Assembly (NCBI RefSeq): GCF_004402535.1
Contig: NZ_SOEY01000002.1
Span: 24,883 to 88,882, forward strand
DNA length: 64,000 nucleotides
Reading direction: 5' to 3'
Source of the DNA: Cryobacterium glaciale
Lineage (GTDB): Bacteria; Actinomycetota; Actinomycetes; Actinomycetales; Microbacteriaceae
Within the stretch, counting starts at the first letter, position 1. Each line of letters begins with the position of its first letter. A program made the translations under genes and the position numbers. Positions 25,967 to 34,063 of this stretch are shown in pieces. Under the pieces are notes generated by a model. It was given only the letters and a program-made list of their open reading frames with translations, was not told the origin of the DNA and did no database searches.

Positions 25967-26627
25967 CTGGAGCGCGCTCGGCGGGCGCGGCGTCGTCGTG
26001 GGCTCCGGCCATGGCGACGACGTCGATCACGCAGAGGTGCGGGGCGTTGATGAGGTTCAGGCCGACCGCCCGCAGCGGGCCGTCGGCCTGCTCCAGAACA
26101 CCCTGAATCAAGCGGTAGTGCACGCCGCAGACCTCGGGGTGGTCCTTGACCATCTCCGAATACGGGCAGTCACGCAGGTTGAGCTGTTCGCGGTTCGCGG
26201 CGATGCTCGCGTCGAACCCGGCCTGGTCGAGGTGGTCGTCGAGCGCGTCGAGCTGGCGTTGCGCGGCCGGACCGGAGCAACCGGCCACGGCGGCCCGGCC
26301 GGCGGGCAGCATCCGTCGCAGCTGGTCGGCACGCTCCTGCGCGGCCTCGATCTTGCGGCCGCGAATCGATCCCAGCTCGGTGCTGACTCCGCCCGCAGCG
26401 CTGTACAGCATCTTGGGACGACCCTTGCTGTCGCGCGGTTCGGGCGCACAGGTGACGAAACCCTCGTTGATCAACCGGTCGAGGTGTTCGCGGGCGGTGT
26501 TGTGGTGCAGGCCTGCCGCCTCGGCGAGGTCGTTCACGGTCATCGTTCCGCGGCTCTGCAGCTGGTAGAGCAGGTTCATGCGGCTCAGACTGGCGAGCGT
26601 CTTGTAACTCGGGGGTTGGGCAGCCAT
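25905..26627 (-). CDS. ArsR/COG2345-type regulator with iron-sulfur-like cysteines (SufR-like)
   Basis: About 240 residues from ATG 26627, preceded by TGGAGAC. The N-terminal winged HTH is TMTVNDLAEAAGLHHNTAREHLDRLINEGFV. The C-terminal domain has Cys spaced CX12CX31C (LRDCPYSEMVKDHPEVC ... APHLC), as in SufR-type [Fe-S] sensors of actinobacteria. It lies directly upstream of narG on the same strand and divergent from the 2-oxoacid dehydrogenase operon, so either could be its target. The last ~20 residues overlap the inverted repeat. Confidence 0.85.
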   Translation of the reverse strand: MAAQPPSYKTLASLSRMNLLYQLQSRGTMTVNDLAEAAGLHHNTAREHLDRLINEGFVTCAPEPRDSKGRPKMLYSAAGGVSTELGSIRGRKIEAAQERADQLRRMLPAGRAAVAGCSGPAAQRQLDALDDHLDQAGFDASIAANREQLNLRDCPYSEMVKDHPEVCGVHYRLIQGVLEQADGPLRAVGLNLINAPHLCVIDVVAMAGAHDDAAPAERAPGITPAISAASRAQPRNHATQ

Positions 26628-26711
26628 GTCTCCATTATGTCTGTACATTATGGGCGCCCCCCGTTTGAAGATGAATTTTGACCCCTATACCCACACAGGG
26701 TTTTACCGGAA

Positions 26712-26729
26712 AACTTTGCGAACAAAGTT
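26712..26729. promoter_or_regulatory. candidate operator before the dehydrogenase operon
   Basis: AACTTTG-CGAA-CAAAGTT is an 18-bp hyphenated palindrome 38 bp before the E1 alpha start, in an AT-richer divergent promoter region. The binding protein is unknown; the neighbouring SufR-like regulator is a candidate. Confidence 0.5.
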
Positions 26730-26766
26730 CTAGGCTGGAAGGACGCAGCTACGAAAGTGGGAACAC

Positions 26767-27843
26767 ATGGCGGCCAAAGCCCGCACGCGACCGAAAGCAG
26801 AAGTCGAGGCTCCCGGTGGTGAACCCGCCGACACCCTGCGTGGCTACTACGAACAAATGTCGCTCGTGCGGGCCTTCGAGCTGCGCTCCAGCGAGATGTA
26901 TGCCCGGGCCAAGATCGGCGGCTACTGCCACCTCAACCTCGGCGAAGAGGCCACCGTGGTCGGCCTCATGGCCGCCATCGAGGCCCGCGATTACCTGTTC
27001 ACGGGCTACCGCGACCACGGCTACGCCCTGCTGCGCGGACTGTCGCCCGAGCGCGTGATGGCCGAACTGTTCGGCAAGGTCACCGGCGTCTCCGGCGGAC
27101 GCGGCGGCTCCATGCACCTGTTCGACGCCGAAACGCGCCTGTTCGGCGGCTACGGCATCGTCGGCGGGCAGATTCCCCCGGCCACCGGCGCCGCGCTCGC
27201 CCTGAAATATCAGGCGGCGGCGGGCCCCGACGCTGCCGCCGTGATGTGCCTCCTCGGCGACGGCACCACCAACATCGGCGCGTTCCACGAATCGCTCAAC
27301 CTGGCCGGGCTGTGGAAGCTCCCGATCGTCTACGTGATCGTCAACAACGGGCTCGGCATGGGAACGACGGTGGAGAAGGCATCCGCTGAACCCGATCTGT
27401 ACAAGCGGGCAGCCTCGTACCGCATGCCCGGCGTGCGGGTCGACGGCGACGACGTGCTCGCCGTGCGCGATGCCGCCCGCGACGCCCTGAAGCAGGCCCG
27501 CGAGCAGCGCCAGCCGGTGCTGCTCGAGGTCATGTGCTACCGGTTGCGCGGCCATTCCGTGGTCGACCCGGCCCGCTACCGCTCTCCGGAAGACACGACG
27601 ATCGCCCAGGAATCCGACCCGGTGCCGAGCTTCCGCGCCGAGTTGATCGCCGCCGGCGTGCTCAGCGAAGCGGATGCCGCGACCATCGACGAGACGTGCG
27701 ACGCGCGGGTCTCTGAGGCGGTCACCTTCGCCGACGAGAGCCCGGAGCCCGACGTTGACGACCTGTTCGCGTACGTGTACGCCAGCAAGGTGGCGAATGC
27801 GCCATCCGCTCTGCCCGGAGAACCCGTTATGGATGCACTGTGA
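26767..27843 (+). CDS. pdhA: 2-oxoacid (pyruvate-type) dehydrogenase E1 alpha subunit
   Basis: 358 residues. The thiamine-diphosphate motif is GDGTTNIGAFHESLNLAG...VNN (about 163-194). Family landmarks are FTGYRDHGYALLRG, SGGRGGSMHLFD and CYRLRGHSVVDPARYR. It decarboxylates the 2-oxoacid together with E1 beta. Pyruvate is the likeliest substrate from the overall sequence, but acetoin or branched-chain oxoacids cannot be excluded. It is the first gene of the operon, with the start ATG after AAAGTGGGAACAC. Confidence 0.9.
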   Translation: MAAKARTRPKAEVEAPGGEPADTLRGYYEQMSLVRAFELRSSEMYARAKIGGYCHLNLGEEATVVGLMAAIEARDYLFTGYRDHGYALLRGLSPERVMAELFGKVTGVSGGRGGSMHLFDAETRLFGGYGIVGGQIPPATGAALALKYQAAAGPDAAAVMCLLGDGTTNIGAFHESLNLAGLWKLPIVYVIVNNGLGMGTTVEKASAEPDLYKRAASYRMPGVRVDGDDVLAVRDAARDALKQAREQRQPVLLEVMCYRLRGHSVVDPARYRSPEDTTIAQESDPVPSFRAELIAAGVLSEADAATIDETCDARVSEAVTFADESPEPDVDDLFAYVYASKVANAPSALPGEPVMDAL

Positions 27844-28862
27844 CTGACAAAGTAGTACCCGCCACCCGCACGATCACCTACCGCCAGGCACTCAACGAGA
27901 CCCTGCGCTATGAACTCGAACACGACGAGAAGGTCTTTCTCATCGGTGAAGAGATTGGTGTGTTCGAGGGGTCATACAAGATCACGGCCGGCCTGCTCGA
28001 AGACTTCGGGCCCGACCGGGTGCTCGACGCCCCGATCGCCGAAGAGGGCTTCGTGGGTGCAGCCCTCGGCGCCGCGATGCTCGGCATGCGCCCAGTGGTC
28101 GAGATCATGACCATCAACTTCAGCCTCATCGCGATCGACCAGATCGTGAACCACGCCGCCAAGATGCGCTCGATGTTCGCCGGCCAGGTCTCCATTCCCC
28201 TGGTCATCCGCATGCCAGGCGGCGGCGGCCAGCAGCTCGCCGCAACCCACTCGCAGAACCTCGAGGTCTGGTACGCCCACATTCCGGGGCTCAAGGTCGT
28301 TGCCCCGTCGACCCCGGCCGACGCGAAGGCGCTGCTCACCGCGGCCATCCGCGACGACGACCCGGTGATCTTTCTCGAGAACCTCTCGCTCTACAGCGCC
28401 AAGGGCGAGGTGCCCGACGGCGAGCAGATCGCCGAGATCGGCAAGGCCGCCGTCGTCAAGACCGGCACCGACCTCACCATCGTGAGCTACTCGCGCGGCA
28501 CCACGACCGCCCTCGAGGTGGCCCACCAGCTCGAAGCCGAGGGCCTCTCGATCGAGGTCGTCGACCTGCGCAGCCTGCGCCCGCTCGACCGCGACACCAT
28601 CTGCGCCTCCGTCAGGAAGACCGGCCACGCCGTCGTCTTCGAAGACGATTGGCTCAGCTACGGCATCGGCGCCGAGATCTCGGCGACCATCGGCGAGGGC
28701 GTGTTCGACTTTCTCGACGCCCCCGTGCGCCGCGTCGCCGCCGCCGAGGTGCCGCTGCCCTACGCCAAGGCGCTTGAGCGAGCCGCGCTGCCCAGCGCCG
28801 CCGACCTCGCCCGCGTTGTGCGCGAAGTACTCAATATTTCCTCTACCCCGAACGACAAGTAG
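27840..28862 (+). CDS. pdhB: 2-oxoacid dehydrogenase E1 beta subunit
   Basis: 340 residues. The GTG start overlaps the E1 alpha stop (GTGA). Conserved segments are ITYRQALNETLRYELEHDEKVFLIGEEIGVFEG, DAPIAEEGFVGAALGAAMLGMRPVVE, MPGGGGQQLAATHSQNLE and DLRSLRPLDRDTI. It forms the alpha2beta2 E1 tetramer with the upstream product. Confidence 0.93.
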   Translation: MTDKVVPATRTITYRQALNETLRYELEHDEKVFLIGEEIGVFEGSYKITAGLLEDFGPDRVLDAPIAEEGFVGAALGAAMLGMRPVVEIMTINFSLIAIDQIVNHAAKMRSMFAGQVSIPLVIRMPGGGGQQLAATHSQNLEVWYAHIPGLKVVAPSTPADAKALLTAAIRDDDPVIFLENLSLYSAKGEVPDGEQIAEIGKAAVVKTGTDLTIVSYSRGTTTALEVAHQLEAEGLSIEVVDLRSLRPLDRDTICASVRKTGHAVVFEDDWLSYGIGAEISATIGEGVFDFLDAPVRRVAAAEVPLPYAKALERAALPSAADLARVVREVLNISSTPNDK

Positions 28863-28871
28863 GAGCCGGCC

Positions 28872-30206
28872 ATGCCCGACGTCATCATGCCCCGCCTCTC
28901 CGACACCATGGAGGAGGGCGAACTCAGCCGCTGGATGAAGCAGGTCGGCGACGAGATCCACAAGGGCGACGTACTCGCCGAGATCGAGACCGACAAAGCC
29001 ACGATGGACCTGGAAGCCTTCGATAACGGCATCCTCGAGCAGCACCTCGTCGCCGCTGGCGCCCTCGTGCCGATCGGCGAGCCGGTGGCCCGCATCGGCG
29101 ATGGCAGCAACATCGTCACGGGAAGCGCGGCCCCCGCTGCTCCAACGGCCGTCGCAGACAAGGCCGCCGTCGTGGCTCCCCCAGCGGATGCCGCAGCTCC
29201 CGTCGCAGCGGCGGCCCCGGCTCCGGCAGCACCGGCTCCCACGGCAACGCCCACCGGCGAGCTCCGCACCTCGCCCACGCCCACCGGCGAGCTCCGTACC
29301 TCGCCCGCCCCCACCGGCGAGCTCCGTACCTCGCCGCTGGCCCGCAAGATCGGCCGCGAGCACGGAATCGACCTGCACACCATCGCCGGCACCGGACCGC
29401 AGGGTCGCATCACCCGCACCGACGTGGACACGGCGATCCTGGCCCAGGCGAGCGTCGCGGCCGTTCCGGCACCGACTCCGGCAGCCGTCGTCCCCACATC
29501 GGCCGCGGCATCCGCTGCGGCCGATTCCGTTGACGTGCCGGTCAGCCGTATCCGCGCCGTCACGGCCCGCCGGCTCACCGAGAGCCAGGCAGTGCCGCAC
29601 TTCTTCCTCACGAGCGTCGTCAACGTGGAACGCCTCGTCGACTTCCGCGCCGAGGTGAACGAATCGCTCGCCGCGCTCGGCACCAAGGTCAGCCTGAACG
29701 ACCTGTTCGTGCGGGCCAGCGCGGTCGCACTGCGGGCCCACCCCGAGGTCAACGCGTCCTGGGGCGACGGCGTCATCCGGCGCCACCACCACGTCAACGT
29801 GGGCGTGGCCGTGGCGACCGACGACGGACTGCTCGTTCCCGTCGTCACCGACGCCGACCAGAAGTCGCTCGGCGCCATTGCCGTCGAGACGCGCGCCCTG
29901 GCCGGACTCGCCCGCACCGGCGGCCTGTCCCTCGGCCAGATGACCGGCGGGACCTTCACCATCAGCAACCTCGGCATGTTCGGCATCGACTCGTTCACCG
30001 CCGTGCTGAACCCGCCGGAGGCCGGCATTCTGGCGATCGGCGCGGCGACCGACGTTCCCGCCGTGCGCGACGGCGTGCTCGTGAGCCTACCCACGGTCAA
30101 GATCACCCTGACCGTCGACCATCGGGTGCTCGACGGTGCCGTCGCGGCCGCGTTCCTGCGCGACCTCGTCACCCTGCTCGAGGAGCCGCTGCGCATCGTT
30201 TTGTAG
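28872..30206 (+). CDS. pdhC: dihydrolipoamide acyltransferase E2
   Basis: 444 residues: one lipoyl domain (lipoyl Lys in ETDKATMDLE, ~residue 43), an Ala/Pro linker, the subunit-binding domain SPLARKIGREHGIDL...GTGPQGRITRTDV, and a catalytic domain ending in DHRVLDGAVAAAFL. Directly before the binding domain is a 3-fold in-frame repeat of PTGELRTSP plus one residue. No E3 gene follows, so dihydrolipoamide dehydrogenase must be encoded elsewhere. Confidence 0.93.
   Translation: MPDVIMPRLSDTMEEGELSRWMKQVGDEIHKGDVLAEIETDKATMDLEAFDNGILEQHLVAAGALVPIGEPVARIGDGSNIVTGSAAPAAPTAVADKAAVVAPPADAAAPVAAAAPAPAAPAPTATPTGELRTSPTPTGELRTSPAPTGELRTSPLARKIGREHGIDLHTIAGTGPQGRITRTDVDTAILAQASVAAVPAPTPAAVVPTSAAASAAADSVDVPVSRIRAVTARRLTESQAVPHFFLTSVVNVERLVDFRAEVNESLAALGTKVSLNDLFVRASAVALRAHPEVNASWGDGVIRRHHHVNVGVAVATDDGLLVPVVTDADQKSLGAIAVETRALAGLARTGGLSLGQMTGGTFTISNLGMFGIDSFTAVLNPPEAGILAIGAATDVPAVRDGVLVSLPTVKITLTVDHRVLDGAVAAAFLRDLVTLLEEPLRIVL
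29250..29339 (+). repeat. three tandem 30-bp units in the E2 linker
   Basis: Units 29250-29279, 29280-29309 and 29310-29339 are almost identical and encode PTGELRTSPT, PTGELRTSPA and PTGELRTSPL. The last leads straight into the E3/E1-binding domain, whose normal beginning it resembles. Recent slippage duplication is likely. Confidence 0.9.
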
Positions 30207-30270
30207 CCTGCGCCCGTGCCGCGACATTAAAAGCACACTACTGCTCGCAAATCAGGGCTACTGTTGAATC

Positions 30271-30975
30271 GTGGACTCCGAAGAACGCACTCCCGCCTGG
30301 CACGCCGCGCTCGCGTCGCCGATCCGGCGCAGCGTGCTTCAGTTTCTGGTCGACTCCGGCGAGCCGCTCGATGCGGCCGCCGTGGCCGTCCAAATGAACC
30401 TGCACGTGACGACCGCCCGGTTCCACCTCGACCAGCTGCTGGCCGCCAGGCTCATCCAGCGCGAACCCGCCCGATCCGGGCAGCGGGGACGGCCGCGCAT
30501 CCGCTTCACCGCCGTGCCGGCGCCCAGCGGCGACGTGCAGGACCAGCTCAGCCATGCCCTCGCGAGCGCACTCGCCGAAGATCAGGACGGCGGCCGCGCC
30601 CGGGCCATCCGAGCCGGAGAGAAATGGTCGGAGGCCTTCGCCGGCGGCCTCGCGGCCGGGGCCGGTACGGGCGCCGAGCCGCTCGTGGATCTGCTCGACC
30701 AGCTCGAATTCGCCCCAGAGCTCGACCCGGCGGGCCGGTCGATCGCGCTCACGGCCTGCCCCTTTCGAGAGGCGGCCCGGGCGAACCCCGGCGTGGTCTG
30801 CGCCGTGCACCTCGGGCTGATCCAGCGCGTCGCGCGCACGCTCGGGCACGACGACACGGCGGTCGAACTGCGTCCCTTCGTGGGCCCGCACCTCTGCGTC
30901 GTCGACCTCGGCACCGACTGGACCCCGGCATCCAGCACCGTCGCGACTCCGGCCGTCGGCCAGGGCACCGACTAG
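30271..30975 (+). CDS. second ArsR/COG2345-type Cys-rich regulator
   Basis: 234 residues from GTG 30271. The HTH is LDAAAVAVQMNLHVTTARFHLDQLLAARLI. The cysteine pattern TACPFREAARANPGVVC ... GPHLC (CX13CX31C) parallels the regulator at 25905-26627, so the two are paralogues flanking the dehydrogenase operon. Probably a redox, iron-sulfur or nitric-oxide sensor; its target is unknown. It follows E2 by 64 bp and may be read with it. Confidence 0.82.
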   Translation: MDSEERTPAWHAALASPIRRSVLQFLVDSGEPLDAAAVAVQMNLHVTTARFHLDQLLAARLIQREPARSGQRGRPRIRFTAVPAPSGDVQDQLSHALASALAEDQDGGRARAIRAGEKWSEAFAGGLAAGAGTGAEPLVDLLDQLEFAPELDPAGRSIALTACPFREAARANPGVVCAVHLGLIQRVARTLGHDDTAVELRPFVGPHLCVVDLGTDWTPASSTVATPAVGQGTD

Positions 30976-31053
30976 AACCCGGAAACCTGGCCCCGCCTCG
31001 GCCGCGACTCTCGTCGTCGACGGCGGCCGCGGCACCGACGGGGACCGCGAGAC

Positions 31054-31281
31054 TTAGCCCCGCCGCAGCCTCGGCGCGGGCGCGGGCGGCACTTCCTTCG
31101 CCGCCACCACGTCCTCCATCGCGAGCGTGACCAGGCCATGTTTGGTCTCCACCGAAACGGATGCTGCGCTCCGCTCCCGCAGAAACCCCAACGCGTCGGT
31201 GTATCCACCCGTGATGCGGGTGCGCACGACGACGCGGGTGCCAAGCGGGGCATCCGTCAAAAATGCGAAGGGATCGCTCAC
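31054..31281 (-). CDS. small SH3-like domain protein, third gene of the ktr operon
   Basis: 75 residues. The GTG start overlaps the ktrA stop (GTGA). The core APLGTRVVVRTRITGGYTDAL ... LVTLAMEDVVAAKEVPPAP resembles the N-terminal SH3-like domain of the Rv0428c acetyltransferase family, here without the acetyltransferase. This likeness is from memory and needs checking. Coupling to KtrAB suggests, but does not prove, a link with potassium uptake. Confidence 0.6.
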   Translation of the reverse strand: MSDPFAFLTDAPLGTRVVVRTRITGGYTDALGFLRERSAASVSVETKHGLVTLAMEDVVAAKEVPPAPAPRLRRG

Positions 31282-31976
31282 CGCATCAGGCTGTATTCTT
31301 CGACCCGCGCCGACTCCCCCGCGATGAGGATGATGTCGCCGTCCTCGATCACCGTGTCGAGCGAGGTGTAGCTCCAGCCCTTGCCGGGGCGGTGGAACGC
31401 GGTCACGGTGATGCCGTAGCGGGCTCGCACCTTCGCCTGGCCGAGCGGCACGCCGATCAGGGAGCGCGGCGGGGCCGTCTTGACCAGGGCGAAGTTCTCA
31501 CCGATCTCGATGTAATCCTGCATGGCGCCGCGCACCAGGTGGGCGACGCGCTGCCCCATGTCCTTCTCCGGCGAGATGACGTGGTGCACGCCCAGCTGGG
31601 TGAGGATCTCGCCGTGCGGGTCGCTGACCGCCTTGGCCCAGATGTTCGGGATGCCGAGTTTGAGCAGCAGCGACGCGGTGAGGATGTTCGCCTGGATATC
31701 GCCGCCGATGGCCACGACCACGCTGGAGAAGTCGGGTACCGAGAGCTCCCGCAGGGTCGCCTCCTTGGTGGAGTCGGCCCGCACCACGTGGGTGAGCAGC
31801 CGGTTGTGCAGCTGCACGACCTCTTCGTCACCGTCGATGCCGAGCACCTCGGTGCCGCTCTTCATGAGTTCGAGGGCGAGTGCGCTGCCGAATCGGCCGA
31901 GGCCGATGACGACGACCGATTCGGCTTCGGCGAGGCGGGCAGGGTCGCGATTCCCGAACAGCGAATATTTAGCCAA
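31278..31976 (-). CDS. ktrA: KtrA/TrkA-type potassium channel regulatory subunit
   Basis: About 232 residues. Residues ~18-140 form an RCK N (Rossmann) domain with VVVIGLGRFGSALALELMKSG and the acidic nucleotide-binding end LGIDGDEE. The remainder is an RCK C domain (PPRSLIGVPLGQAKVRARYGITVTAF). I chose the TTG at 31976, eight bases inside the ktrB gene, because AAGGAAAG lies at the right distance and homology begins there. It gates KtrB in response to nucleotides. Confidence 0.92.
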   Translation of the reverse strand: MAKYSLFGNRDPARLAEAESVVVIGLGRFGSALALELMKSGTEVLGIDGDEEVVQLHNRLLTHVVRADSTKEATLRELSVPDFSSVVVAIGGDIQANILTASLLLKLGIPNIWAKAVSDPHGEILTQLGVHHVISPEKDMGQRVAHLVRGAMQDYIEIGENFALVKTAPPRSLIGVPLGQAKVRARYGITVTAFHRPGKGWSYTSLDTVIEDGDIILIAGESARVEEYSLMR

Positions 31977-33354
31977 TGATCGGTCTTTCCTTGGGAAGTT
32001 CGTAGGTGGTGTGCCGCTCGCGCAGGGCGATGGCCGAGGCAAAGGTGATGGGGCCGAGGCGGCCGATGAACATGAGCAGGATCAGAATGACCTGTCCAGG
32101 CCAGGGCAGCGCCGCGGTGATTCCGGTCGATAGTCCCACCGTCGCGAAGGCGCTGATCGCCTCGAACAGCAGGGCATCGAGGGAGAATTCGGTCAGGAGC
32201 ATGAGTGCCGCCGTCGCGGCGATGATCACGCCGACGGCAAGCAGGGCGATCGTGATGGCCTCCCGGTGTACCGCCCGGGAGAGCCGCTTACCGAACACGT
32301 TGACGGCCACCTGGCCGCGCACTTCGGTCCAGAGAATGAAGAACAGCACGGCGAAGGTCGTGATCTTGATGCCGCCGGCAGTTCCGGCCGGGCCGCCACC
32401 GATCAGCATGAGCACGTCCATGCCGAGCAGACTCGCCGAGTCCATCTGGCCGATGTCGATGCTGTTGAAGCCCGCGGTGCGGGTCTGCACCGACTGAAAG
32501 AAGCCGGTGAGCAGCTTGCCCGGCCAGTCCATTGCCCCGAGCGTGTTCGGATTCGACCATTCAACGGCCGTGATATAAGCCGTGCCGAGAATGAGGAGCG
32601 CGATCGTGCCGGCGATGACGATGCGGGTGTTCATGGTCCAGGTGCGAATCGACCAGCTGAACGGGCGCGAGCGCAGTTGCCGCCGCAACTGCACGATCAC
32701 CGGGAACCCCAGCCCGCCCAGAATGATCGCGGCGCAGATGGGCAGGCAGATCCAGGCATCCGTTGCGAAGCCCATGAGGTTGTCGCTGAACAGGGCAAAG
32801 CCCGCGTTGTTGAAGCTCGAGACGGAATGGAAAATCCCCAGCCAGATGGCCCGACCGACGGGTTCGCCGTAGCCGAGCATGAACCGCAGGGAGAGCAGCA
32901 CCGCGACCGTGACCTCAATGGCGAGGGAGATGCGCACGACGCCGAACACGAGCCCCTTCACATCTTCGAGACCGACGCTCTTGGTCTCGGCGGCGGCCGT
33001 GATGCGGGAGCGCAGCGACAGCTTGCGGGCGATCGCGAGGCCAACGACCGAGGCGAAGGACATGATGCCGAAGCCACCGATCTGAATGAGCAGAAGAATC
33101 ACGACCTGGCCGAACGGCGTCCAGTAGACAGCCGTATCGACAACGGTCAGCCCGGTGACGCAGACGGCGCTGGTCGCGGTGAACAGCGCCTCCAGGAACG
33201 ATGCCCCGCCGGGTCCGACCCGGGCGTTCGGCAGCATGAGCAGCGCGGTCCCGACCAGAATGGTGAGGGCGAAGCCGGTGACGACGACCTGCGCCGGATG
33301 GAGGCGGTACCGCTTCGCTGTGATGCCGCGTATGCGGACGACCCGTGAATGCAC
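31969..33354 (-). CDS. ktrB: KtrB/TrkH-type potassium uptake membrane protein
   Basis: 461 residues with four M1-P-M2 repeats. Selectivity-filter loops are TATSAVCVTGLTVVD (about 60-74), the SSFNNAGFAL loop, RTAGFNSIDI and FATVGLSTGITA. It conducts K+ (with Na+) into the cell when KtrA is bound. It is the first gene of a three-gene overlapping operon. Confidence 0.94.
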   Translation of the reverse strand: MHSRVVRIRGITAKRYRLHPAQVVVTGFALTILVGTALLMLPNARVGPGGASFLEALFTATSAVCVTGLTVVDTAVYWTPFGQVVILLLIQIGGFGIMSFASVVGLAIARKLSLRSRITAAAETKSVGLEDVKGLVFGVVRISLAIEVTVAVLLSLRFMLGYGEPVGRAIWLGIFHSVSSFNNAGFALFSDNLMGFATDAWICLPICAAIILGGLGFPVIVQLRRQLRSRPFSWSIRTWTMNTRIVIAGTIALLILGTAYITAVEWSNPNTLGAMDWPGKLLTGFFQSVQTRTAGFNSIDIGQMDSASLLGMDVLMLIGGGPAGTAGGIKITTFAVLFFILWTEVRGQVAVNVFGKRLSRAVHREAITIALLAVGVIIAATAALMLLTEFSLDALLFEAISAFATVGLSTGITAALPWPGQVILILLMFIGRLGPITFASAIALRERHTTYELPKERPIIG

Positions 33355-33505
33355 GGAGCCAACTCTACGCTGGGCCGGTCACCGGGGGCTCTCGTTTTGC
33401 GGCCATTCATGTGTACTCGATCCAGACAGCTTCGTCTACCCCCACGCGCAGGACAGAGATACCACCCGAAGTACGCGATACTCGATTCAGGGGGAAATGA
33501 AACAC

Positions 33506-34063
33506 ATGGTGCGCGAGGGGCTCGAACCGGCAGCGACACACGTTCTGCGACCCCGGCAACAGCTGGCCGTGCGGGGGCTCATTGCCGCGCTGGCGTTGCT
33601 GGTCCCCCTGTTGATCGTGCTCTATTGGCTCACGATCCCCCGCGACACGTGGATGTTCGTGGCCGCCGTTCAGCTCGGACTGACCGTTCTCGCCGTCGTG
33701 GCCCTGTGCGGGGTGCGCAGGATGCGCGTCGCCGTCACCGCTTCGCGGTTGGAGAGCCGCAACCTGCTGGGCCGGGTGACGGCGATTGATACGAGCGAGA
33801 TCGCCAGCGTCGTGCTCGTCGACCTGTACCAGAGCGGCACGCTCGATACCCTCCCGCACCTGTACCTTCTCGACTCCGCCGGTGCCGTTCTGCTGCGCCT
33901 GCGGGGCCAGGTCTGGCCTCGATCGGGCCTGGAAGAGCTGATCGACACGCTCGGGGTTGCGGTCGTGCGCCCGCCCGACCCGCTCACCCTGGCCGATCTC
34001 GGCCGCCTCCGGCCGCAGCTGGTGCGCCGGTTCGCACGACGCGCAGCGCGCCAGGGCGTCTAG
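33506..34063 (+). CDS. membrane protein with PH-like domain
   Basis: About 185 residues. Two hydrophobic helices (LIAALALLVPLLIVLYWL and VAAVQLGLTVLAVVALCGV) are followed by a soluble beta-rich domain like bacterial PH domains. ATG 33506 has GGGGG eleven bases upstream; ATG 33497 is too close to it. Its TAG overlaps the TAG of the convergent FAD gene within CTAG. The function is unknown. Confidence 0.65.
   Translation: MVREGLEPAATHVLRPRQQLAVRGLIAALALLVPLLIVLYWLTIPRDTWMFVAAVQLGLTVLAVVALCGVRRMRVAVTASRLESRNLLGRVTAIDTSEIASVVLVDLYQSGTLDTLPHLYLLDSAGAVLLRLRGQVWPRSGLEELIDTLGVAVVRPPDPLTLADLGRLRPQLVRRFARRAARQGV

Noticed and set aside
29250..29339. Tandem 30-bp units as CRISPR or minisatellite outside a gene
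   Set aside because: The units are directly adjacent without spacers, in frame within E2.
27972..29792. 606-codon minus-strand frame over E1 beta and E2
   Set aside because: Antisense shadow of two clear coding genes with low-complexity translation.
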